Source: Bacillus sp. V3-13
Lineage (GTDB): Bacteria > Bacillota > Bacilli > Bacillales > Cytobacillaceae
Direction of reading: 5' to 3'
DNA length: 64,000 nt
NCBI RefSeq assembly: GCF_002860165.1
Contig: NZ_PGUZ01000010.1
Coordinates: 1 to 64,000, forward strand
Made by a program: the position numbers and the translations under genes. The notes below the pieces were generated by a model. It saw only the letters and a program-made list of their open reading frames with translations, made no database searches and was not told where the DNA came from. Shown piece after piece: positions 36,318-45,024 of this stretch. The first letter of the stretch is position 1. Every line of letters starts with the position of its first letter.

Positions 36318-37952
36318 ATGAAAGAACATTTCCAACTGAAGGTTGAGGATATTTTAAGTCGAAAACACTTCGAAAAGGCGATTGTAATAGCCGGACAAGA
36401 GGGAATTCATCGAATTGTTAAATGGGTGCATGTTGTCGAAGTAACCAATATTCGCAATCTCTTAAATGGGCATGAACTTATTTTATCAACCGGAATAGCC
36501 TGGCAAGAGGACGAAAACCTGTTTATTTCCATGCTCAAGCAGCTATTGGAAAACAATGCCGCCGGTTTATGCGTCGAGATCGGAACCTATATCACAGAAT
36601 TACCAAGGGAAGTCATCGATATTGCCAACCAGCATCAATTTCCTATTATTATTTTTCAACAAGAGGTTCCTTTTGTTGAAATCACCCATGACATCCATTC
36701 GGTTCTAATTAATCAACAATATCGGATGATATCCGATTTGGAGAACTATTCACAAAGCTTGAATAAACGGTTGCTTACGATGGAAACGTATGAAGATATT
36801 CTGCAAATTATATTTTCAGCTTTAGATGTCCAAATCATTTTTCGCCTGAAGGATCAGGAATATGAATTCGTTCCCAATATCAGCAGCCAGGAGCAAAGCT
36901 CGATCATTCGCTCACTTCATGAAGCGGATACACTGCCTTCTGATCATTTTGCATTTGCCCCGATTTATTTGTTTGGCCAGGAATATGCTGAATTATATAT
37001 CTATTCAAGAGAGCTTCCGATCAGTGAATTCGATTTGTTAATTTTAGATCGAACATCAACCGCGTTAGCCCAACATTTATTAAGGGACCTCTATGTGGAA
37101 GAAAAGAAGCGGGCGGAAGAATTTGAATGGCTTAATGGATGGCTTGAAGGTGAACATCCAATCGAAAGCATTACTGAATACTTGATCGAACACGGTATTA
37201 AAGCAAAGACAAATGATGCAGTAGTTTTAATCACAAAGCTTATGAAAGTAAAGGAAACGAGTCAGGATATTACTTATTTAAAGCTTTTGTTCCGCTCTGT
37301 TTTTGAACAGTATGGCTGTGCTGTATTTTCAGTCGAAAAAAGAAATGAAGTCATCTTCATCCTATTGAATAACAGGACAAAAGGGAATTTGAAAGAACGC
37401 ATTACAAACGCTATTAACTCGATTAAAGATTGTGAGTTTATGAGAAAACAAAATTCGGGAAAAATTTTTATTGCGGCCGGCAAGTTTATTAATAACTTAT
37501 GCGATCTGCATAAGAGCTATTACACGGCTAAAGAAACGTTCAACATCCAGCACAGGATGACGATGGGCGAAATTCACCATTTTTACGAAGATTTACATCT
37601 GTATCGTCTCATTGCTTTGATGAGTAAACATATTGATTTACAAGAGCTTGTCATGGAATATTTGCAGCCGGTTATCGAATATGACGAAAAATATAATGGA
37701 AAACTTCTCGAAACCTTAAAAACCTATTTAGAATGCAATGGTTCAAAGCAAGAAACGTCGAAACAGCTCTTCATCGTGCGGCAAACCTTATACCATCGTC
37801 TCCAGAAGCTTGAAAACCTTCTCGGGGAAGATTTTATGGACCATGAAAAACGGGTAGCCATCGAGTTTATGCTTCTTGTAAAAGATTATTTAACCCCTTC
37901 AGAGCCAAACCAGGATCTCAAGTTGATTGATTCGTCATCTGTTCACACATAA
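36318..37952 (+). CDS. pucR: PucR-family transcriptional regulator
   Basis: The 544-residue regulator has the N-terminal purine-catabolism sensory domain (KVEDILSRKHFEKAIVIAGQ, then WVHVVEVTNIRNLLNGHELI) and the C-terminal PucR helix-turn-helix (LKTYLECNGSKQETSKQLFI, then VRQTLYHRLQKLENLLG). PucR proteins are usually activators responding to nucleobase breakdown products. Its place suggests it controls the flanking pyrimidine and beta-alanine genes. The gene symbol is for the family; the effector is not known. Confidence 0.88.
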   Translation: MKEHFQLKVEDILSRKHFEKAIVIAGQEGIHRIVKWVHVVEVTNIRNLLNGHELILSTGIAWQEDENLFISMLKQLLENNAAGLCVEIGTYITELPREVIDIANQHQFPIIIFQQEVPFVEITHDIHSVLINQQYRMISDLENYSQSLNKRLLTMETYEDILQIIFSALDVQIIFRLKDQEYEFVPNISSQEQSSIIRSLHEADTLPSDHFAFAPIYLFGQEYAELYIYSRELPISEFDLLILDRTSTALAQHLLRDLYVEEKKRAEEFEWLNGWLEGEHPIESITEYLIEHGIKAKTNDAVVLITKLMKVKETSQDITYLKLLFRSVFEQYGCAVFSVEKRNEVIFILLNNRTKGNLKERITNAINSIKDCEFMRKQNSGKIFIAAGKFINNLCDLHKSYYTAKETFNIQHRMTMGEIHHFYEDLHLYRLIALMSKHIDLQELVMEYLQPVIEYDEKYNGKLLETLKTYLECNGSKQETSKQLFIVRQTLYHRLQKLENLLGEDFMDHEKRVAIEFMLLVKDYLTPSEPNQDLKLIDSSSVHT

Positions 37953-38109
37953 GTTTTACTGTGCAAAATGTGGAAGAAATTCTGTCACAGTTCTTACAAA
38001 ATGTCTAATGAATGCGTTTTACAGTTTCGCGATAATGGATATAAGGAGTATTTCTTTGCGCACAAGAAGAGGGACGTGCCGTTCATTAAAATAAAAAGGA
38101 GGTCAAAAG

Positions 38110-39576
38110 ATGAGCATCACAACAAATGATACATCTGTGCTCAAAAACTATATTAATGGGGAGTGGATACATGCAACGAGCAAGCAAGCGCTCGAGGTGC
38201 CGAACCCGGCTACAAACGAGCTATTGACAAAAGTTCCGCTCTCCACAAAGGAAGATGTAAATCTTGCCGTTTCCGCAGCAAAGAACGCATTCACTTCATG
38301 GAAAAACGTACCTGTGCCGAAAAGAGCAAGAATTCTATTTAAATATCATTATCTATTAACCGAAAACCATGAAGAACTGGCCAGGTTGATTGTCGAGGAG
38401 AATGGCAAGGCATATAAGGAAGCACATGGAGAAGTGCAACGCGGGATCGAGTGTGTCGAATTTGCGGCAGGAGCACCTACACTAGTAATGGGAGAAACAA
38501 TATCAGGTATTGCGGAAGACATGGATTCAGAAATGTTTCGTTATCCGCTGGGTGTAGTAGCAGGGATTACTCCGTTTAACTTTCCGATGATGGTGCCGCT
38601 CTGGATGTTTCCGTTAGCGATTGCCTGTGGGAATACGTTTGTGTTGAAGCCTTCTGAACGAACACCGATTCTCGCCAACAAGCTTGCAGAGTTGTTTACG
38701 GAAGCGGGAGCTCCTCCGGGTGTTTTAAATGTTGTTCATGGAGCCCATGATGTTGTCAATGGATTGCTCGATCATGAGGATGTTGCCGCTATCTCTTTCG
38801 TTGGCTCACAACCGGTTGCCAAATATGTATATGAACGGGCAGCCGCTGAAGGAAAGCGGGTCCAGGCTCTTTCAGGGGCGAAAAATCACCATATCGTCAT
38901 GCCGGATGCGAATATGGATAAGGCAGTCCAGCATATCATCAGCTCGACGTTCGGAAGTGCCGGACAGCGGTGTATGGCGTGCAGCGCGGTGATCGTAGTC
39001 GGCGATAATGATCGTTTTATAGATGCCTTAAAAAAACAAGCCGACGAATTAATCGTCGGAAATGGCATGGATGATGAGGTTTTACTTACTCCGGTGATCC
39101 GGAAACAGCATCGGGATAAAGTGCTTGGCTATATTGAAAAGGGAATAGCTGAGGGCGCCGAGCTTATCCGCGATGGACGCAAGGAAATGAATGTTTTTGC
39201 TAAAGGAAATTTTTTAGGACCGACTATTTTCGATCATGTCCGGCCGGAAATGACAATCGCAAAGGATGAAATTTTCGCGCCAGTACTAAGTATTCTCCGC
39301 GCCGATGATTTGAATCAAGGTTTGGAATACATCAGAAAATCAAGATACGGCAACGGCGCAACCATTTATACAAACAATGCAAAAGCAATCCGAAAGTTTC
39401 GCGAACAAGCTGATGCTGGCATGCTCGGCATTAATGTTGGAGTTCCGGCAACGATGGCCTTTTTTCCATTCTCCGGCTGGAAAGATTCGTTCTATGGAGA
39501 TCTCCATGTAAATGGAAAGGACGGTTTAAACTTCTATACGCGCAAAAAAATGATCACATCCCGATTTGATTTTTAA
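38110..39576 (+). CDS. mmsA: CoA-acylating methylmalonate/malonate semialdehyde dehydrogenase
   Basis: The 488-residue aldehyde dehydrogenase has the family signatures GVVAGITPFNFPMMVPLWMF, VLKPSERTP, FVGSQPVAKYVYERA and the active-site Cys region GSAGQRCMACSA of the MmsA/IolA group, which makes acyl-CoA directly. It converts malonate semialdehyde to acetyl-CoA and CO2. Together with the transaminase that follows, it would finish the breakdown of beta-alanine from uracil, or of beta-aminoisobutyrate from thymine. An AAAGGAGG site precedes the ATG. Confidence 0.92.
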   Translation: MSITTNDTSVLKNYINGEWIHATSKQALEVPNPATNELLTKVPLSTKEDVNLAVSAAKNAFTSWKNVPVPKRARILFKYHYLLTENHEELARLIVEENGKAYKEAHGEVQRGIECVEFAAGAPTLVMGETISGIAEDMDSEMFRYPLGVVAGITPFNFPMMVPLWMFPLAIACGNTFVLKPSERTPILANKLAELFTEAGAPPGVLNVVHGAHDVVNGLLDHEDVAAISFVGSQPVAKYVYERAAAEGKRVQALSGAKNHHIVMPDANMDKAVQHIISSTFGSAGQRCMACSAVIVVGDNDRFIDALKKQADELIVGNGMDDEVLLTPVIRKQHRDKVLGYIEKGIAEGAELIRDGRKEMNVFAKGNFLGPTIFDHVRPEMTIAKDEIFAPVLSILRADDLNQGLEYIRKSRYGNGATIYTNNAKAIRKFREQADAGMLGINVGVPATMAFFPFSGWKDSFYGDLHVNGKDGLNFYTRKKMITSRFDF

Positions 39577-39599
39577 AGCAGAGAGAAAGGAGCATATGC

Positions 39600-40955
39600 A
39601 TGGTTCAAACGAGTCAATCCCAGGATCAATTATTGGAGCACGACGAAAAATACGTTTGGCATTCGATGAAGCCTTACAATCCCAAGGCCACAATCGTCGC
39701 TGCTAAAGCTGAAGGGTCATGGATCACCGATGCAGAGGGAAAGCGCTATTTAGATGCAATGGCAGGCTTATGGTGTGTAAATGTTGGCTACGGAAGAACA
39801 GAGCTTGCTGACGCGGCTTATGAACAGCTGAAGGAAATGGCTTATTTTCCGCTTACAAACAGCCATGTTCCAGCTATTAAACTGGCAGAAAAGTTAAATG
39901 AAATTCTCGAAGATGAGTACGTTATTTTTTTCTCAAACAGCGGCTCTGAGGCAAACGAAACCGCTTTTAAAATCGCCCGTCAATATCATCAGCAGAACGG
40001 GGACCATAACCGCTATAAAATTATTTCCCGCTACCGCGGCTACCACGGCAACTCAATGGGAGCTCTAGCTGCAACAGGCCAGGCACAACGAAAATACAAA
40101 TACGAGCCGCTCTCCCCAGGCTTTATCCATGTATCTCCACCGGATTCATACCGGGATAATTGCAACGTTTCTGATGCTCATGAACTGGCTTCTGTAAAGG
40201 AGATTGACCGGGTGATGACGTGGGAGCTGAGCGAAACAATTGCTGCGATGATTATGGAGCCGATTATTACTGGAGGGGGGGTCCTTGTTCCGCACGAAGG
40301 TTATATGCAGGCCGCGAAAGAGATTTGTGAAAAACATGGGGCACTTCTGATAGCAGATGAAGTCATTTGCGGTTTTGGCCGGACCGGAAAAGCATTTGGA
40401 TTTATGAACTATGGGGTAAAACCCGACATCATTACAATGGCAAAAGGAATTACAAGTGCTTATTTACCGCTTTCGGCAACGGCTGTAAGAAAAGAAATCT
40501 ACGAAGCTTTCAAGAGCGCCGATGAATATAATTTTTTCCGTCACGTCAGTACGTTCGGTGGAAATCCGGCTGCCTGTGCCTTGGCGATCAAAAATCTTGA
40601 GATTATGAAAGAGGAAAAATTGTTTGAGCGCTCCCGGGATCTGGGGGAAAAGGTTTTGAATGAATTAACCAATCTGCTGCAAAACCATCCTTATGTCGGC
40701 GATGTCCGCGGGAAGGGACTATTGATTGGAATTGAATTAGTGAAAGACAAAGACTCGAAGGAACCGCTGGACAATGCTCTTGTAAATGAAGTCATTGCCG
40801 ACTGCAAAAATTCCGGTTTATTAATCGGCAAAAACGGCACCACAGTCGCAGGGTACAATAATGTATTAACATTATCACCGCCATTAAACATCGAACAGGA
40901 AGACTTGCAGTTTTTAATCAGGACGCTTACGGCCGCCCTTAACAAAATCAGCTAA
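39600..40955 (+). CDS. Class III aminotransferase, probable beta-alanine transaminase
   Basis: The 451-residue PLP enzyme shows the class III pattern: FFSNSGSEANETAFKIARQY, ALLIADEVICGFGRTGKAFG with the cofactor Asp, and the Schiff-base Lys in IITMAKGITSAYLPLSA. The closest known types are omega-amino acid:pyruvate transaminases. The partner semialdehyde dehydrogenase 23 bases upstream and the pyrimidine operon make beta-alanine the likely amino donor, giving malonate semialdehyde. The MITE-like repeat follows directly and may also terminate the transcript. Confidence 0.9.
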   Translation: MVQTSQSQDQLLEHDEKYVWHSMKPYNPKATIVAAKAEGSWITDAEGKRYLDAMAGLWCVNVGYGRTELADAAYEQLKEMAYFPLTNSHVPAIKLAEKLNEILEDEYVIFFSNSGSEANETAFKIARQYHQQNGDHNRYKIISRYRGYHGNSMGALAATGQAQRKYKYEPLSPGFIHVSPPDSYRDNCNVSDAHELASVKEIDRVMTWELSETIAAMIMEPIITGGGVLVPHEGYMQAAKEICEKHGALLIADEVICGFGRTGKAFGFMNYGVKPDIITMAKGITSAYLPLSATAVRKEIYEAFKSADEYNFFRHVSTFGGNPAACALAIKNLEIMKEEKLFERSRDLGEKVLNELTNLLQNHPYVGDVRGKGLLIGIELVKDKDSKEPLDNALVNEVIADCKNSGLLIGKNGTTVAGYNNVLTLSPPLNIEQEDLQFLIRTLTAALNKIS

Positions 40956-40960
40956 CTATT

Positions 40961-41102
40961 AAAAACGGGGCTGTCCCAAAAGTGGTATTTCAGCCGAAGC
41001 CTTAAAAAAGTAAAACCCAAGAATGCTGTTAAATCAACATTCTTGGGTTTTTAATTTGAGTGCATTTTACTTAATATGGACTTTTTAGACAGCCCCGTTT
41101 TT
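40961..41102. repeat. 142-bp inverted-repeat element with internal hairpin (MITE-like)
   Basis: The ends are perfect inverted repeats, AAAAACGGGGCTGTC (40961-40975) and GACAGCCCCGTTTTT (41088-41102). Similarity continues inward as CCAAAAGT against TAAAAAGT. The GGGGCTGTC...AAAAGT ends resemble the terminal repeats of insertion sequences common in Firmicutes. Inside is a second perfect 14-bp stem, AAAACCCAAGAATG (41012-41025) with CATTCTTGGGTTTT (41038-41051). No transposase is encoded. It may act as a transcription terminator between the transaminase gene and arsR. Confidence 0.6.
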
Positions 41103-41148
41103 CTTGGCAGTGCAACCGTACTTTGGTCCTATGAAAATTATTTATTTG

Positions 41149-41177
41149 TTGTTTTCTAAATATAAGTGTTTTATTAT
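41149..41177 (+). promoter_or_regulatory. Probable promoter of the ars operon
   Basis: TTGTTT (41149-41154) and TATTAT (41172-41177) are spaced by 17 bases; the ArsR-type palindrome overlaps the -10 end. Confidence 0.55.
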
Positions 41178-41195
41178 ATAAGTAAGTTCTTATAT
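41176..41195. promoter_or_regulatory. ArsR-type operator
   Basis: ATATAAG (41176-41182) and CTTATAT (41189-41195) are perfect inverted repeats around a six-base centre, located between the -10 box and arsR. Confidence 0.6.
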
Positions 41196-41215
41196 TCTTA
41201 TGAAGGAGGACAGCC

Positions 41216-41554
41216 ATGGGCGACAGATCTTTAGAAGAAAATGCCAGCATCCTCAAGCTTTTAGGTGACAAAACACGCCTATCGATGTTAGGCCTGCTTA
41301 TGATTGATGAATGCTGTGTTTGTGAGTTTGTTGAGATCTATAAAATGTCACAGCCCGCCATCAGCCAGCATTTACGAAAATTGAAGGATGCCGGCTTAGT
41401 AAGAGAAAACAGAAAAGGACAATGGATTTTTTATTCCTTAAATCGTGAAAATGCTTTTTTCCCTTTGGTTCAGGATGTGTTAAAGCACATTCCGAATCAG
41501 GAAGAAAAATTCATTTGGTTAGACCAGCAAGGATTGAGAATTTCATGTGATTAA
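41216..41554 (+). CDS. arsR: Arsenite-responsive repressor ArsR
   Basis: The 112-residue winged-helix protein has the metalloid-binding motif DECCVCEFVE in the recognition region and the DNA helix SQPAISQHLRKLKDAGLV of the ArsR family. GAAGGAGG precedes the ATG. It heads the operon with arsB and arsC and should bind the palindrome just upstream, leaving when As(III) or Sb(III) binds the cysteines. Confidence 0.93.
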   Translation: MGDRSLEENASILKLLGDKTRLSMLGLLMIDECCVCEFVEIYKMSQPAISQHLRKLKDAGLVRENRKGQWIFYSLNRENAFFPLVQDVLKHIPNQEEKFIWLDQQGLRISCD

Positions 41555-41570
41555 TGGAGGATAGCAACCA

Positions 41571-42866
41571 ATGTTACAGATTGTTTTAGCATCCGTCATT
41601 TTTTTAGTGACGCTTGTACTTGTCATCTGGCAGCCGAAAAATTTATCGATCGGGTGGTCTGCGTGTGGAGGAGCGATTCTAGCCCTTATCGTTGGAGTCG
41701 TTGATTTTCAGGATGTTCTCGATGTAACGAACATTGTTTGGAACGCAACACTTGCCTTTATTGCGATTATCATCATTTCCTTGATTCTTGATGAAATAGG
41801 ATTTTTTGAATGGTCTGCACTTCATATGGCTAGAGTAGCTAAAGGTGATGGAGTCAAAATGTTTGTCTGTGTATCGATACTGGGAGCGATTGTAGCGGCA
41901 TTTTTTGCGAACGATGGAGCAGCACTAATATTAACGCCGATCGTTTTAGCAATGGTAAGAGCATTAAATTTCGATGAGAAAATGGTTTTCCCATTTATCA
42001 TTGCAAGTGGTTTTATAGCTGATACAACGTCTTTACCTTTAGTCGTCAGTAACCTGGTGAATATTGTTTCGGCAGACTTTTTCGGGATTGGTTTTAGTGA
42101 ATATGCTTCCCGAATGATCGTTCCAAACTTGTTTTCACTAGTAGCCAGCATTGTAGTTTTATTTCTTTATTTTAGAAAAAGCATTCCAAGGCGATATGAC
42201 TTGAATGATTTGAAAAGACCAGTCGACGCGATTCGCGATAAAAAAATGTTTCGCCTGTCATGGGGAGTATTAGCTGTATTATTGGTTGGCTATTTTGCCA
42301 GTGAGTTCTTCAATATACCTGCCTCAATCATTGCCGGCCTTATCGCGATTTTCTTTTTATTTATGGCAAGAAAGAGCCCGGCAGTCAATACGAAGCAAGT
42401 CTTAAAAGGCGCTCCATGGGCAATCGTCTTTTTCTCAATCGGAATGTATGTGGTTGTTTATGGTCTCCGTAACGCCGGGCTGACAACCATCCTTGCCGAT
42501 GTCATTCAAATTGGGGTTGACGAAGGGTTATTTGCCGGTACGATGTTGATGGGCTTCATTGCGGCAATTCTTTCTTCGGTCATGAATAACATGCCTACCG
42601 TCATGATTGATGCCCTCGCTATCGCAGATACTACAGCTGCGGGGACAATGAAAGAAGCGCTTATTTATGCAAATGTTATTGGGTCAGATTTAGGTCCTAA
42701 GATTACACCTATTGGTTCTCTGGCAACCTTGCTGTGGTTGCATGTTCTATCGCAGAAGGGTGTCAAAATATCTTGGGGCACCTATTTTAAAACGGGAATC
42801 GTCTTAACCATTCCGGTATTATTTATCACATTATTAGGCTTGTACCTATGGTTACTCATAATTTAA
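41571..42866 (+). CDS. arsB: Arsenite efflux pump ArsB
   Basis: The 431-residue protein has about 12 hydrophobic segments and the ArsB/NhaD family stretches [38 protein letters not shown] and [19 protein letters not shown]. It exports arsenite and antimonite using the membrane potential, or with ArsA ATP; here arsA is reduced to a remnant, so it probably works alone. It begins 16 bases after arsR. Confidence 0.95.
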   Translation: MLQIVLASVIFLVTLVLVIWQPKNLSIGWSACGGAILALIVGVVDFQDVLDVTNIVWNATLAFIAIIIISLILDEIGFFEWSALHMARVAKGDGVKMFVCVSILGAIVAAFFANDGAALILTPIVLAMVRALNFDEKMVFPFIIASGFIADTTSLPLVVSNLVNIVSADFFGIGFSEYASRMIVPNLFSLVASIVVLFLYFRKSIPRRYDLNDLKRPVDAIRDKKMFRLSWGVLAVLLVGYFASEFFNIPASIIAGLIAIFFLFMARKSPAVNTKQVLKGAPWAIVFFSIGMYVVVYGLRNAGLTTILADVIQIGVDEGLFAGTMLMGFIAAILSSVMNNMPTVMIDALAIADTTAAGTMKEALIYANVIGSDLGPKITPIGSLATLLWLHVLSQKGVKISWGTYFKTGIVLTIPVLFITLLGLYLWLLII

Positions 42867-42902
42867 CCAGTTAATAAACTAAGGAAAAGGAGCAGTAAAA
42901 AC

Positions 42903-43325
42903 ATGTCAAATAAAAAAACCATCTATTTCTTATGTACAGGAAACTCATGCCGAAGCCAAATGGCAGAAGGATGGGCAAAAAAATATCTGGGTGATGAGTG
43001 GCGAGTTCTCAGTGCTGGAATCGAAGCACATGGGTTAAATCCAAATGCCGTTAAAGCAATGAAGGAAGTAGATATTGATATTTCCAATCAAACATCAGAC
43101 ATCATTGACAATGAAATTTTAAACAATGCCGACTTTGTTGTAACTTTGTGTGGTGACGCAGCAGATAAGTGCCCGATGACACCTCCACATGTAAAACGCG
43201 ACCATTGGGGCTTCGACGATCCTGCAAAAGCTGAAGGAACTGATGAAGAGAAGTGGGCAGTTTTTCAGCGTGTACGTGATGAAATTGGAGAACGCATAAA
43301 ACTATTTGCAGAAACAGGGAAATGA
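42903..43325 (+). CDS. arsC: Arsenate reductase ArsC (thioredoxin-coupled)
   Basis: The 140-residue enzyme has the phosphatase-like P-loop [17 protein letters not shown] with the first Cys, and the redox pair in [17 protein letters not shown]. These three Cys are those of the Bacillus/Staphylococcus ArsC that uses thioredoxin. It reduces arsenate to arsenite for ArsB to pump out. AAAGGAG precedes the ATG. Confidence 0.96.
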   Translation: MSNKKTIYFLCTGNSCRSQMAEGWAKKYLGDEWRVLSAGIEAHGLNPNAVKAMKEVDIDISNQTSDIIDNEILNNADFVVTLCGDAADKCPMTPPHVKRDHWGFDDPAKAEGTDEEKWAVFQRVRDEIGERIKLFAETGK

Positions 43326-43374
43326 TATTAATGCCGGGAGTAATCTCGGCCATTCTTTTCTAGGAGTGTATCTT

Positions 43375-43632
43375 ATGAAAAAACTAGAGGTGTTTGATCC
43401 AGCGATGTGCTGCCCGACCGGGGTGTGTGGACCGAGTGTAGATCCTGAATTGACGCGTATTGCTTCTGCACTTTTCCTGATAGAAGGGAAAGGGTTTACT
43501 GTAAAAAGGTATAACTTAGCTAGTGAACCAGATGCTTTTATTGATAACGCTAAAGACGTGCTGAAATTTCTCCTAATTGGTGGATCATTAATCAAAGTTT
43601 TCATGCTACTGATACAACCGATCCAGTTTTAA
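43375..43632 (+). pseudogene. arsD: ArsD metallochaperone, N-terminal fragment
   Basis: A TAGGAG site precedes the ATG at 43375. The first 64 or so residues are clear ArsD: KKLEVFDPAMCCPTGVCGPS with the As-binding Cys pair, then VDPELTRIASALF and YNLASEPDAF. After IDNAKDVLKFL the sequence leaves the family: the frame runs into DNA that in another frame encodes the C-terminus of ArsA. The rest of ArsD, with its other Cys pairs, is deleted. An 85-residue hybrid may still be made. Confidence 0.8.
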
Positions 43633-43760
43633 GAGGGCGATCATTGGCAGAGAATTACTGGATTCAAACAGTAAAGAATGAATTAGCAAAAAAAGCCGCT
43701 GTTATTCCATGGTTAAAGGATAAAAATATAGGATATCAACAAATAAAAAAATCTTATTAA
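43572..43760 (+). pseudogene. arsA: ArsA arsenite-ATPase, C-terminal remnant
   Basis: In a frame different from arsD, this stretch encodes PNWWIINQSFHATDTTDPVL, then RGRSLAENYWIQTVKNELA and AVIPWLKDKNIG before the stop at 43758. The INQSF-AT-T-DPVL motif is the C-terminal region of ArsA, the ATPase that powers ArsB. All nucleotide-binding parts of ArsA are missing. It marks one end of a deletion that joined the middle of arsD to the last 60 or so codons of arsA. Confidence 0.75.
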
Positions 43761-43780
43761 TCATTGAGAGGTGGAACAAA

Positions 43781-44059
43781 ATGAACATTACAGATCAGGC
43801 TCGTGATCTCTTGAACCAATTGTTTCAAGAACGGGATGCTTCAAATATTCGTATATATTTTGCAGGTTTTGGCTAAGGTAAACCACAGGTGGGGCTGGCT
43901 CTGGATGAGCCAGATAAAGATGATAAAGTGGTAACTATTAATGGGATACATGTCGCAATTGATCCTAATATTGAACCCTATACAGAAAGTCTTACTCTCG
44001 AAATTAATCAGGAGAAAAATGGACTTGTATTGTTAGGGAATGAAAGTGATTGTTGTTAA
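43781..44059 (+). pseudogene. HesB-related (seleno)protein-like gene with in-frame TAA at the Cys/Sec position
   Basis: GAGAGGTGG precedes the ATG. The frame encodes MNITDQARDLLNQLFQERDA, then IRIYFAGFG at residues 23-31, then TAA (43874-43876). The same frame continues unbroken for 60 more codons: GKPQVGLALDEPDKDD, VTINGIHVAIDP and a C-terminal SDCC. This matches the HesB-related (seleno)protein family, in which a Cys or a UGA-encoded selenocysteine follows FGFG. The full frame would be 92 residues. A stem-loop of bacterial SECIS shape lies 18 bases after the TAA. It may be a dead gene, an ancestral Sec gene with TGA changed to TAA, or an unusual recoded gene. It is the last gene before the ars terminator. 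Confidence 0.7.
43895..43913 (+). promoter_or_regulatory. SECIS-like stem-loop downstream of the in-frame TAA
   Basis: CTGGCTC (43895-43901) and GAGCCAG (43907-43913) form a perfect 7-bp stem with loop TGGAT. Twenty-five bases separate the TAA from the loop, and G is the second loop base. Both points fit the known rules for bacterial SECIS elements (loop 16-37 bases from the Sec codon, G in the first two loop positions). The stem also encodes the conserved LALDEP, so it could be coincidental. Confidence 0.45.
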
Positions 44060-44130
44060 CAAAACATGCTTAATTGGACATTAGAATACAATATCCAATG
44101 ACTAACAACCAATAATGAACAAGCTGATGA

Positions 44131-44162
44131 ATCCTGCCAAAAATATAGGCAGGATTTTTTAT
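44131..44162 (+). terminator. Rho-independent terminator of the ars operon
   Basis: ATCCTGCC (44131-44138) pairs with GGCAGGAT (44148-44155) and is followed by a T-run. Confidence 0.85.
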
Positions 44163-44257
44163 ATAATGAAAATGTTCTAAAAACTACCAACAAACCAGTT
44201 TTTTATGAAATAATAATTTTAATAAAAACGATTTGTTTGATAAAGATAGGTGATAAA

Positions 44258-44632
44258 ATGAATGTGCTCTATGTGATGATTGGTGGTTTTTTCGGTGCTA
44301 TTTGCAGGTATGCATTGGGAGAGTGGTTAGCTGCAGACAGGTTCCCAATAGGCACTTTAACAATTAATCTGTTAGGATGTTTATTCCTTGGCTGGTTTTT
44401 AACGTCCGTAAGTGAAAGAAAAACTGTCAAACCCGAAACAGTTTTGTTTATCGGCACTGGATTCACTGGCTCCTTTACTACTTTTTCAGCGTTCTCACTC
44501 GAAACAATTAACTTATTGAAAAATGGCAATGAATTCTTCGCCATTTTATATATTCTTGCGAGTATGATCTTAGGTGTATTTCTTACTTTCATTGGCTACA
44601 AATTAGCAAATGTTAAAGGTGAAGCAGGATGA
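44258..44632 (+). CDS. crcB: Fluoride exporter CrcB/Fluc, first subunit
   Basis: The start at 44258 follows AGGTGATAAA. The 124-residue protein has four hydrophobic segments and the Fluc motifs GAICRYALGEWL, PIGTLTINLLGCLFLG and GFTGSFTTFSAFSLE. Fluc channels export fluoride as dual-topology dimers; Gram-positive bacteria often have two unlike subunits, as here. Its stop overlaps the start of the second copy. I see no fluoride riboswitch upstream. Confidence 0.92.
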   Translation: MNVLYVMIGGFFGAICRYALGEWLAADRFPIGTLTINLLGCLFLGWFLTSVSERKTVKPETVLFIGTGFTGSFTTFSAFSLETINLLKNGNEFFAILYILASMILGVFLTFIGYKLANVKGEAG

Positions 44633-44988
44633 TTTGGTTAATTGGATTGGGTGGCTCTTTTGGCGCTGCTGCCAGATACATATTAGGTACGATTATAAAT
44701 AAACGGACACAAAGATTATTTCCTTTTCCAACGGGAACCTGGCTTATTAACATCACAGGTTCATTTCTGCTGGGTTTCATTGCTAATCTGCATATTGGTA
44801 ATCAAATAGAGGAGTGGGGATGGTTTCTATTTGGTGTCGGCTTCTGTGGTGCTTTCACGACATTTTCAACTTTTGGATATGAGGTGATCACACTGTGGCA
44901 ATCCAAACAACTTAAATTGGCATTGATATATGTGTTAAGCTCGATAATTTTAAGCGGCGTTGCTGCAGCAATAGGACTTTATCTATAA
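44629..44988 (+). CDS. crcB: Fluoride exporter CrcB/Fluc, second subunit
   Basis: The 119-residue protein repeats the family pattern (GGSFGAAARYILGTIIN, FPTGTWLINITGSFLLGFIA, GFCGAFTTFSTFGYEV). The ATG overlaps the stop of the first crcB by four bases, so the two are translated together and likely form a heterodimer. Confidence 0.92.
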   Translation: MIWLIGLGGSFGAAARYILGTIINKRTQRLFPFPTGTWLINITGSFLLGFIANLHIGNQIEEWGWFLFGVGFCGAFTTFSTFGYEVITLWQSKQLKLALIYVLSSIILSGVAAAIGLYL

Positions 44989-45024
44989 TATTCAATGACA
45001 ACCAGCTGGGGGAGAATTAAAAAA

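Noticed and set aside
44160-44257. Fluoride riboswitch before crcB
   Set aside because: I looked for the conserved pseudoknot sequence and did not find it; only the ars terminator is seen.
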